64,000 bases of DNA from Novosphingobium naphthalenivorans NBRC 102051. Its GTDB lineage: Bacteria; Pseudomonadota; Alphaproteobacteria; Sphingomonadales; Sphingomonadaceae. The DNA is taken from contig NZ_BCTX01000023.1 in assembly GCF_001590985.1 (NCBI RefSeq), positions 1 to 64,000 of the forward strand, written 5' to 3'. The translations under genes and the position numbers were made by a program. Under the pieces are notes generated by a model. That model did not search any database. It was not told the origin of the DNA and worked only from the letters and a program-made list of their open reading frames with translations. Shown here piece after piece: positions 58,420-64,000 of this stretch. Within the stretch, counting starts at the first letter, position 1. Every line of letters begins with the position of its first letter.

Positions 58420-59817
58420 TTATAGTCGATCCACGCCAGGATCGAATTTCGCGCCGTGATCGCTGGTCTCACAGGCTGCAATAGCCGCTCGTGGTTGACC
58501 TGCGCGGCAGCGAGCCCACATGGTATGGTAAAGATATTCCAGCGCAGCGGCATAGCTTGTCACATCGAAGAGCGGAGCCGCCATGCGATTTCTGCTCAGC
58601 TTTGCCTTGCAGGCCGCCAGCCGTCCCGGCTGCGTGGCCAGCGTCAAGGCGAGCGAAAAATAGTCCTGCTCGTCGCGGGCAATGAGTTCCGGCAGGCCAA
58701 CGGCATGCAGAAGGCTGCCAGCAACGCGGGACGGGAACGTGCTTCCGGCATGGGTGATTACCGGAACACCAGCCCAGAGGGCATCGCTCGCTGTCGTGTG
58801 GGCCCCATAGGGTGCGGTATCGAGCACGATATCCGCATTCTGCAGCCGGCCCAGGTGCTCGGCTTGCGGCATGTACGGAGCAAACACGAGACGGTCGGGA
58901 AGTATCCCGCGCCGCAGGGCTTCACCCCTGAGGTTTCCTTCTGCCCGCTCGTCGGCGCGAAGCCAAAGTACGCTGCCGGGCGTGGCTTCCAGCAGGCGGC
59001 ACCATACGTCAAAGTGCGCCGGGGTCAGTTTGAAAGTCTGATTGAAGCAGCAGAACACCAGGCCGGTATCCGGCAGACCCAGTTCGGCACGCGGCGGTCT
59101 GCGGCCGATGGCGCTGTTCCTGCCGTGCGGCTGATAGGAATGCGGCATATAGGCAAAGCTTTCCGAGTATGCGGAAGCGGAGGCCAACGGCGTCGTGAAC
59201 GGATCGGTGATGATATAATCGCAGATGTCCGCGCCCATCGTGCCGGGATAGCCCAGATAGTTCACCTGAACGGGTGCGGGATGCAGCATCATGATGCCGG
59301 TCCGGCAGCCGCGGGTATAACCCTTGAGGTCGACAAGGATGTCGATCCCGGTCCTGTGAATGGCACGGGCAGCCTCGATGTCGGTGTGCTCGGTGATGTC
59401 GTGAAAGGCATCGAAGGTCTTGCAGACGCGCTGGCGCATCCCGCCGCCGCTGTCCTCGCCGAAGGAGAAGGCGTGCAGCTCGAAACGGCTCCGGTCGTGC
59501 GCTTCCAGAGTTTCGATCAGCAGATGGGAGGTGGCGTGATCGTGGAAGTCGTTGGAGAGATAGCCGATGCGTATCTTGGCCCGCTCGGGCAAGGAGAACC
59601 GGAAGGCAAGTTCGCGGCGCTGGGGCAGGCTTGCCGCTATACGGTCGCGCACCCAGAGTTCGGAACACAGGCGGTGCTCATGAGCGGTAATGCCGGGAAT
59701 AGACAGACAGCGAAAGGGGGGAAGGCTGTCCGGCTCCCCTTCCGCCAGCAGGCCCCGCATCCTCGACGTGGAAACACTGAATTCGTCCCATTCACACATG
59801 TCGCGGCTGCGGCTCAT
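58420..59817 (-). CDS. GT41 (SPINDLY/OGT-like) glycosyltransferase without TPR domain
   Basis: A 465-residue protein covering the catalytic part of O-linked GlcNAc transferase-like enzymes. Motifs include KIRIGYLSNDFHDHATSHLLIETLEAHDRSRFELHAFSFG, APVQVNYLGYPGTMGADICDYIITDPFTTP, LVFCCFNQTFKLTPAHFDVW and the nucleotide-sugar region ADIVLDTAPYGAHTTASDALWAGVPVITHAG. Bacterial relatives usually have N-terminal TPR repeats; only a short CEWDEF linker precedes the catalytic domain. ATG59817 was chosen since the upstream extension is not TPR-like and overlaps another small frame. It may be truncated, or it may act with a separate TPR protein. Confidence 0.8.
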   Translation of the reverse strand: MSRSRDMCEWDEFSVSTSRMRGLLAEGEPDSLPPFRCLSIPGITAHEHRLCSELWVRDRIAASLPQRRELAFRFSLPERAKIRIGYLSNDFHDHATSHLLIETLEAHDRSRFELHAFSFGEDSGGGMRQRVCKTFDAFHDITEHTDIEAARAIHRTGIDILVDLKGYTRGCRTGIMMLHPAPVQVNYLGYPGTMGADICDYIITDPFTTPLASASAYSESFAYMPHSYQPHGRNSAIGRRPPRAELGLPDTGLVFCCFNQTFKLTPAHFDVWCRLLEATPGSVLWLRADERAEGNLRGEALRRGILPDRLVFAPYMPQAEHLGRLQNADIVLDTAPYGAHTTASDALWAGVPVITHAGSTFPSRVAGSLLHAVGLPELIARDEQDYFSLALTLATQPGRLAACKAKLSRNRMAAPLFDVTSYAAALEYLYHTMWARCRAGQPRAAIAACETSDHGAKFDPGVDRL

Positions 59818-59902
59818 GGATCTGCTCAAGCGAACACTTTCCTTATGCGGGGAAAATCGGGATTCGCGGCCGGCCGCAGCGCAAATGCTGGCCTGATGCC
59901 GG

Positions 59903-60076
59903 TCACTTTCGGCGTGTCGCCGTCCGCTTTCGCCTGATGCCGGCAAGGACGGTCCGTGCGGCCTTTTTCGCGGGGATCGACAGACCCGCCGGTGCCAATG
60001 CCCTCAAACCGATTTGAAGCGTCAGCACAATTCCGCCGAAAATAAGCGCCTGGAGGGTCAGGAGGTCGGGTTTCAT
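59903..60076 (-). CDS. Small basic one-helix membrane protein
   Basis: A 57-residue predicted protein starting MKPDLLTLQALIFGGIVLTLQIGLRALAPAGLS, one membrane helix, then a strongly basic tail (KKAARTVLAGIRRKRTATRRK). A GGGGA sequence lies eight bases before the ATG. It ends 85 bases before the glycosyltransferase start on the same strand. No family is recognised. The hydrophobic-then-basic pattern is plausible for a real membrane microprotein. Confidence 0.4.
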   Translation of the reverse strand: MKPDLLTLQALIFGGIVLTLQIGLRALAPAGLSIPAKKAARTVLAGIRRKRTATRRK

Positions 60077-60181
60077 GAGCGCGTCCCCGCTGTTTCGCGA
60101 CAGGATTGCCGCTGTACTGACGTGGTAGAATCAGAGGCAGCCCTGGCCGCACCCGCACGGCACCCCGCGGTGCCCGTTTGT

Positions 60182-60457
60182 CTATGACAAAGCCGCGATG
60201 TCGAACTCGATCGCCTGCCAGCCTTCTTTCGTGGCCGTCGCGATGTCCAGAGGCCGCCCGCCTAGCTTCGCGCAGTGGCTGTTGAGATAGGAAATCGCGG
60301 CATCCCTGCTGCCAAACCGCTCGAAGGCCAGCCTTGTGATGCTTCCTTGCCGGGCTGCCGCATCGGCAGGCAGTTTAAATTTGGATTTCCGTTGCCAGTG
60401 GGAGTGAACGGGCTTGGCTGCGGGGTTGTCGTTCGCGGTTTCATCTTGGGAGGACAT
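60182..60457 (-). CDS. MbcA/ParS/Xre-type antitoxin-domain protein (solitary)
   Basis: A 91-residue protein whose C-terminal part, ITRLAFERFGSRDAAISYLNSHCAKLGGRPLDIATATKEGWQAIEFDIAAL, resembles the toxin-binding domain (DUF2384) of MbcA/ParS/Xre antitoxins: the L-GG-RPLD-AT--G pattern is present. The N-terminal 30 residues are basic and lack a clear Xre helix-turn-helix. No RES-domain toxin is next to it, so it may be an orphan or have another role. GGAG lies before the ATG. Confidence 0.6.
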   Translation of the reverse strand: MSSQDETANDNPAAKPVHSHWQRKSKFKLPADAAARQGSITRLAFERFGSRDAAISYLNSHCAKLGGRPLDIATATKEGWQAIEFDIAALS

Positions 60458-60529
60458 TGAGGTCTCCTGATCCGGGCAGCGTGGAAGATGGAAGCAATTC
60501 GTTTCGATTGCGGCCTGGAAGGAATTCCC

Positions 60530-60742
60530 TCACCAGCGGTTCTTGGGCCGGTAGAAGGCCTGGCGCCGGACGTCGCCTTCAATGATGTGCTTTTTCAGCT
60601 TCGATCGCATCTCTTCGGCGCCTTCCCCGGTCGTGCAGACGAGGTGGGTGCCTCCCGAGAGGAGCGTTTCCGTGCAACTGACCGACACGGCGCTTTTGGT
60701 GCAGGCGGCAATCACGTCCTCTTCGGTCAAGGCGAGGTTCAT
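60530..60742 (-). CDS. Small conserved-type hypothetical protein
   Basis: A 70-residue soluble protein reading MNLALTEEDVIAACTKSAVSVSCTETLLSGGTHLVCTTGEGAEEMRSKLKKHIIEGDVRRQAFYRPKNRW. The SGGTHLVCTTGEGAEEMRSKL core looks like a small alpha/beta domain I have seen as an uncharacterised family in Sphingomonadales. The frame extends upstream to 60856 with a basic stretch, so a longer start is possible. Function unknown. Confidence 0.55.
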   Translation of the reverse strand: MNLALTEEDVIAACTKSAVSVSCTETLLSGGTHLVCTTGEGAEEMRSKLKKHIIEGDVRRQAFYRPKNRW

Positions 60743-60938
60743 CGCCCGGCTCACAGAGCGTCGCCGGAAGTTGGCCGGTGCGGCGGCAATAGGGAAGCAT
60801 CGGCTGAGGGACTTGCAGGAGGCATGATGGGGCTCCACGAAAAAGCGGGAGCACATATCATCTCTCAGTCAAGACCTGCTCGGATACGAAAGTCCTGATG
60901 GCTGTGATATGGAGAGGCCGGGACGATAACACAAGAGC

Positions 60939-61715
60939 CTAGCGGGAATGCGCTTCCTCCAGGGCCATGCACAGCAACTCGGACCAATGGCGCTGGCCTG
61001 CCCCATCGGCGATGTGATCCTGACGAACTTCGATTTCGGCATAATCGAGTGTGCTGCCGAAGGCGTGACGGGGAATGCTGTAGTCCGTCTCGTCCATGTG
61101 GTAAGGCTGGTTATCTCCCACCCGCAACCCCGGTTCACGCGCAAACGCGTCGAGCAGCCGCCGGGAGAAGCTTTCGTTTCCTCCCGCGTGAAGGATACCG
61201 ACATCCCAGGGCCGCACGACTTCCCCGAGGACGGGCGTGAAACTGTGCAAGGCGATGAGGACTACCGGCGTTCCCGGATGCCAGCGCGCCTGGATTTCCT
61301 CTGCCAGACGGGCGTGATAGGGCGCGTGAATCTCGTTGACGCGAAGCTCTCGCGCGAGCCCTGTGAGGCCCGCATTGCCGGGTACCGGAGTGGCATCTGC
61401 GATGGCAAGGATGGCCTCGGCCGACGAAGGCGCGCGATTGCAATCGATGACCAAACGCGAATAGGCCTGCGCGAGGAAAACCGCGTCGAGCCTTTCGGAC
61501 ATTGCGGCGCCCAGTTCGGCCACGCCGGTATCGAGCGCGATATGGCGAGACAAGTCTTCCTCTTCGAGCCCGAGAGTTCCCAGCCGTGCGGGGATGGCGC
61601 ATCCGGCATGGTCCCCGGTCAGAATGAAGGGTGAGCGGCCCCGCGGGTTCAGGCATATAACGGGTTCCGGGTCATCCGGCCCCAGCAAGGGCGGCGGGTT
61701 TGCAGACGGCGTCAA
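60939..61715 (-). CDS. N-formylglutamate amidohydrolase-family protein
   Basis: A 258-residue cytoplasmic zinc-hydrolase-like protein of the N-formylglutamate amidohydrolase (HutG/FGase) family. Diagnostic segments are PFILTGDHAGCAIP near the N-terminus, HIALDTGVAELGAAMSERLDA, SRLVIDCNRAP, LIALHSFTPV and the GDNQPYHMDETDYSIPRHA region. The family hydrolyses N-formyl-L-glutamate in the last step of one histidine-degradation route, but no hut genes are present here, so the physiological substrate may differ. Neighbours are unrelated small genes on the same strand. Confidence 0.85.
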   Translation of the reverse strand: MTPSANPPPLLGPDDPEPVICLNPRGRSPFILTGDHAGCAIPARLGTLGLEEEDLSRHIALDTGVAELGAAMSERLDAVFLAQAYSRLVIDCNRAPSSAEAILAIADATPVPGNAGLTGLARELRVNEIHAPYHARLAEEIQARWHPGTPVVLIALHSFTPVLGEVVRPWDVGILHAGGNESFSRRLLDAFAREPGLRVGDNQPYHMDETDYSIPRHAFGSTLDYAEIEVRQDHIADGAGQRHWSELLCMALEEAHSR

Positions 61716-61729
61716 AACAGGCCGCAGAC

Positions 61730-61852
61730 ATGCCGCTTCTGACCATCCGTCATCTTACCGAGTACTCCTATCGGCAACCCGTCGCATTTGGCGAGCATCG
61801 CATCATGATGGGCCCTCGCGAGAGCTATGGCCAGCGGCTTGTCAGCGCCTGA
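61730..61852 (+). pseudogene. N-terminal fragment of a transglutaminase-like gene
   Basis: A 40-residue frame, MPLLTIRHLTEYSYRQPVAFGEHRIMMGPRESYGQRLVSA, then a stop. It matches the N-terminal beta domain of bacterial transglutaminase-like proteins, which are normally about 270-300 residues. The remainder is missing. A further in-frame-looking piece at about 61897-61998 (FISGYVYDPANGVAGNRSMTVEARIRLDGATSG) is unassigned. A related intact gene follows at 62044. Confidence 0.7.
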
Positions 61853-62043
61853 TTGAAGATTATGCTGGAACCGGCCCGCCTGTTTCGCCAGCCGCTTCAT
61901 CTCAGGCTATGTCTACGATCCCGCCAACGGCGTCGCCGGCAACCGCAGCATGACTGTTGAGGCTCGCATTCGCCTCGATGGTGCCACTTCCGGTTAACAC
62001 AGTGCAACCAACACCCAAAGCGGGTGAACGCAAGGACAATGCT

Positions 62044-62868
62044 ATGCTGCTTCGCGCCGGTTACGAGATCCATTTCGAGGCCCAAGTTCCGACTGCGATG
62101 CTCGCGCTTCTGAGCGTCCACCCCTCGAGGAACAAGGATCTGGTGACGCCGCAGCGCATCCAGGCTTCACCCGAAGTACCGATCTACGACTATATCGACG
62201 GGTACGGGAATATCTGCTCCCGCTTCACGGCGCCCGCAGGCGCCGTCTCCGTGTCATGCGACTTCATCATCGAGGACAACGGCGAACCCGATGTGCGTGC
62301 ACCCGATTGTCCGCAAGCGCGCGTCGAAACGTATCCTGACGATGTACTGATCTATCTGCTCGGCAGCCGTTATTGCGAGACCGACCTGCTGATGGACGCG
62401 GCCTGGAGCAATTTCGGCCATCTCGCGTCCGCACGCGACAAGGTAGAGGCGGTCGTTGCCTTCGTGAATGGGCACCTGCGCTTCGGCTATGAGCACGCCC
62501 GGTCCAACAAGACGGCATGGCAGGGCTATCAGGAGCGGGAAGGTGTGTGCCGGGACTTTGCGCATTTGGCGGTCACCCTGTGCCGCTGCCTCAACATTCC
62601 GGCGCGCTACTGCACGGGGTATCTCGGAGATATCCGGGTTCCGTTCGACGAGGCGCCGATGGATTTCAGCGCCTGGTTCGACGTGTTCATCGGTGGCGCC
62701 TGGTACACCTATGACGCCCGCCATGCCGTGCCGCGGATCGGACGTATTCTGATGGCCCGGGGCCGGGATGCGACCGATGTGGCCCTTACCACGAGCTTCG
62801 GCGATGCCGTGCTGAAGTCTTTCTTCGTGAGGGCCGAGGAAGTGACGTCCCGGACACTCCCGAACTGA
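62044..62868 (+). CDS. Transglutaminase-like cysteine protein
   Basis: A 274-residue protein with an N-terminal beta domain (MLLRAGYEIHFEAQVPTAMLALLSVHPSRN) and a transglutaminase-like core. The nucleophile is Cys169 in REGVCRDFAHLAVTLCRCLNIPARYCTGYLGD, and the acid is Asp224 in GAWYTYDARHAVPRIGRI. Where many relatives have DFHAWFE, this protein has DFSAWFD, so the usual catalytic histidine position holds Ser209. ATG62044 is the start that aligns with the family. Members probably act as proteases or amidases on peptides in the cytoplasm. It lies downstream of a fragment of a related gene. Confidence 0.85.
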   Translation: MLLRAGYEIHFEAQVPTAMLALLSVHPSRNKDLVTPQRIQASPEVPIYDYIDGYGNICSRFTAPAGAVSVSCDFIIEDNGEPDVRAPDCPQARVETYPDDVLIYLLGSRYCETDLLMDAAWSNFGHLASARDKVEAVVAFVNGHLRFGYEHARSNKTAWQGYQEREGVCRDFAHLAVTLCRCLNIPARYCTGYLGDIRVPFDEAPMDFSAWFDVFIGGAWYTYDARHAVPRIGRILMARGRDATDVALTTSFGDAVLKSFFVRAEEVTSRTLPN

Positions 62869-62930
62869 CGCTCCAGTTCCTTATCTGCTGGCAGGGCAGT
62901 GCTCATGTTTCGCGTTCGGGTGGAAAATAC

Positions 62931-63203
62931 TCACTGAAACACGGAGGCTGCCGCGAAAGAAACGACTGCAGGAAGGGCCACCGTCAGAAGACGTGCCGTG
63001 CCATGAAGCACGACCATCAATACACCCGCATTTGCGCCCAGAATGCCCGTGGCATAGTCGCCAATGCCCAGCAGGACGCTCGCAAACAGCACATATTGGG
63101 CAAATCCGCCCAGTGTCGCTCCGTGGGCGCCCAGGATGAACGGCAATGGCCCGCCAGCGATCATGGTAATCGCAAGAGCCGACCAGAAAGCCGTTCTATC
63201 CAC
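62931..63203 (-). CDS. Small three-helix membrane protein
   Basis: A 90-residue hydrophobic protein with about three membrane helices (AFWSALAITMIAGGPLPFILGAHG; FAQYVLFASVLLGIGDYATGILG; GVLMVVLHGTARLLTVALPAVVSFAAASVF). The GTG start shares a base with the stop of the upstream small gene (TAGTG), suggesting translational coupling. No family recognised and no function assigned. Confidence 0.55.
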   Translation of the reverse strand: MDRTAFWSALAITMIAGGPLPFILGAHGATLGGFAQYVLFASVLLGIGDYATGILGANAGVLMVVLHGTARLLTVALPAVVSFAAASVFQ

Positions 63204-63385
63204 TAATCGCGCTCAGCGGAGCGCTCCTTCCGGTTCTTTTCGACTTGCAGCAACTGGTCGGCCATTACACGCCACGCCGCTTCCGACCGCAATTCGCGAT
63301 CACGAACATTATCGAGCGTTGCATTGAAAGCTGCCAAGGCAGCATCGTTCGCGCGCGCTTCACAGAAATCGCGGGTAAATGCCAT
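63203..63385 (-). CDS. Small helical hypothetical protein
   Basis: A 60-residue charged, probably all-helical protein (MAFTRDFCEARANDAALAAFNATLDNVRDRELRSEAAWRVMADQLLQVEKNRKERSAERD). Its stop overlaps the start of the membrane protein gene that follows, so the two probably form a two-gene unit. It lies 67 bases downstream of the cold-shock gene on the same strand. Function unknown. Confidence 0.5.
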   Translation of the reverse strand: MAFTRDFCEARANDAALAAFNATLDNVRDRELRSEAAWRVMADQLLQVEKNRKERSAERD

Positions 63386-63452
63386 TGTTGCCTATCCAAA
63401 ATGCCGAGTACCGGCCGAAGCGGCACATCCGTCCGCTCCGGCCGGTCCTTAA

Positions 63453-63659
63453 TCAGGCCGACTGCAGGTTTACTGCGGACGTCTTGCCGCGAGCATTGGT
63501 TTCAAGCTCGTAAGAAACCCGCTGGTCCTTGTCGAGCGTGCGCATGCCGGCGCGCTCGACGGCACTGATGTGGACGAAAGCGTCCTCGCCGCCGTCCTCG
63601 GGTGCGATGAAACCATAGCCCTTGTCTGAATTGAAGAATTTGACGGTTCCGGTGATCAT
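63453..63659 (-). CDS. CspA-family cold-shock protein
   Basis: A 68-residue cold-shock domain protein, an RNA/DNA chaperone. RNP1 is KGYGFIAP and RNP2 is AFVHIS, within MITGTVKFFNSDKGYGFIAPEDGGEDAFVHISAVERAGMRTLDKDQRVSYELE. ATG63659 gives the usual length, with AAAGGATA upstream; the longer frame upstream is leader, not protein. About 150 bases of leader precede it, as is common for cold-shock mRNAs, and that leader may control translation by temperature. Confidence 0.95.
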   Translation of the reverse strand: MITGTVKFFNSDKGYGFIAPEDGGEDAFVHISAVERAGMRTLDKDQRVSYELETNARGKTSAVNLQSA

Positions 63660-63890
63660 ACGGGTATCCTTTGTCCCATGTGTGACGGGCATGCGCCAAC
63701 AGCGGCACATCCCGGCTTCGTGATGCAAGAAAGGGACAGAGGGGGAGCCTTTGAGCGGCCCAATATCCGTCGCGAGCGACGTCAGCGCGTCATATATAGG
63801 GCTTGTAGGATAAAATTGATAGTGCCTCTTTCCCCCTGTCAATGAGACACGGTCGAATGAAGGCAGGTTCCTTACGTTTATGTGTTACAC
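63660..63890 (-). promoter_or_regulatory. Cold-shock gene leader and divergent promoter region
   Basis: This stretch between the cold-shock gene and the thioesterase gene has lower GC than the window average. TATATATG-like sequence near 63795-63802 and ATTTTATCC near 63810-63818 (minus strand) are plausible promoter elements. No perfect operator palindrome is seen. Confidence 0.4.
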
Positions 63891-64000
63891 ATGAGGATGA
63901 TTTCAAAATCGAGTCACGATTGTCCCGTGATAATTGCCGATGCCGACATAGACTTTATGGGCCATGTCAATAATGCAGTGTATCTCAAGTGGGTGCAGGC
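63891..64000 (+). CDS. Hot-dog (4HBT) acyl-CoA thioesterase, partial
   Basis: The first 36 codons of a gene cut by the window edge: MRMISKSSHDCPVIIADADIDFMGHVNNAVYLKWVQ. The DIDFMGHVNNAVYLKW segment is the diagnostic N-terminal motif of 4-hydroxybenzoyl-CoA thioesterase-like (YbgC/FadM) enzymes; its Asp is the catalytic residue. ATG63897 is an alternative start. It is divergent from the cold-shock gene. Confidence 0.8.
   Translation, partial: MRMISKSSHDCPVIIADADIDFMGHVNNAVYLKWVQ

Noticed and set aside
58093..58425. 110-codon plus-strand frame after the integrase
   Set aside because: Composition is not protein-like and no motif or ribosome site supports it.
61594..61953. 119-codon plus-strand frame spanning the amidohydrolase 5' end and the transglutaminase fragment
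   Set aside because: It is out of frame with both recognisable proteins and has no coherent domain.
57715..64000. Second attachment site (copy of the tRNA-Met 3' end)
   Set aside because: I looked for the TCCGCTACCA end and the GTTCGAGTC arm to the right of the integrase by eye and did not find them; a computed search would be decisive.

Overview
The window is GC-rich, densely coding alphaproteobacterial chromosome. Three things point to Sphingomonadales, most likely a Novosphingobium- or Sphingobium-type organism: exosortase-A-associated accessory genes, a TonB-receptor/flavin-halogenase/alpha-glucosidase cluster, and short REP-like intergenic repeats. This placement is inferred from gene families; no rRNA gene is present.

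Layout. (1) 1-2.65 kb: end of an exopolysaccharide/exosortase-A locus (GNAT-type acyltransferase, acyl carrier protein, two alpha/beta hydrolases). (2) 2.65-3.36 kb: repeat-rich gap with an orphan, operator-bearing promoter. (3) 3.36-9.7 kb: thioredoxin reductase, an alpha/beta hydrolase, and an EmrA-EmrB-NodT tripartite drug exporter preceded by a perfect inverted repeat. (4) 10.5-14.3 kb: ModE-type regulator, modABC, and a convergent isovaleryl-CoA dehydrogenase that overlaps the modC 3' end. (5) 14.6-28.2 kb: alpha-glucan utilisation locus (MFS sugar transporter, LacI regulator, TonB receptor, tryptophan-halogenase-like enzyme, periplasmic GH13, cytoplasmic GH13, GH97), with matching CpG-centred palindromes before the transporter and the receptor.

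(6) 28.4-34.7 kb: cydDC diverging from cydABX (cytochrome bd quinol oxidase and its assembly exporter). (7) 34.8-46.6 kb: a large sulfide/persulfide locus. One strand encodes rhodanese, RND membrane-fusion protein, RND pump, BigR/SqrR-like ArsR repressor, thioredoxin 2 and a methyltransferase. The other encodes sulfide:quinone oxidoreductase, a DUF2892 protein, a TolC-like protein, a 1-Cys peroxiredoxin, a Blh/ETHE1-like metallo-hydrolase and a TauE/SafE transporter. An AT-rich palindrome (CTAATATTAG, one copy with one mismatch) lies at the -10 position before cydABX, in the sqr/rhodanese divergent promoter, and before the peroxiredoxin. I read this as one regulon joining sulfide oxidation, persulfide disposal, efflux and a sulfide-tolerant terminal oxidase. 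It is the most interesting signal in the window.

(8) 46.6-56 kb: cell-envelope block with a three-domain GH18-like/NodB deacetylase/GT2 synthase protein, a DUF2147-mprF-acvB operon (aminoacyl-phosphatidylglycerol synthesis and turnover), and a divergent OmpR-type two-component system. (9) 56.1-64 kb: tRNA-Met(CAT) followed directly by a P4-type integrase, then a patchy accessory region. That region holds a TPR-less GT41 glycosyltransferase, small hypothetical genes, an MbcA/ParS-like antitoxin domain protein, N-formylglutamate amidohydrolase, a transglutaminase fragment beside an intact relative, a cold-shock protein, and the start of a hot-dog thioesterase cut by the window edge.
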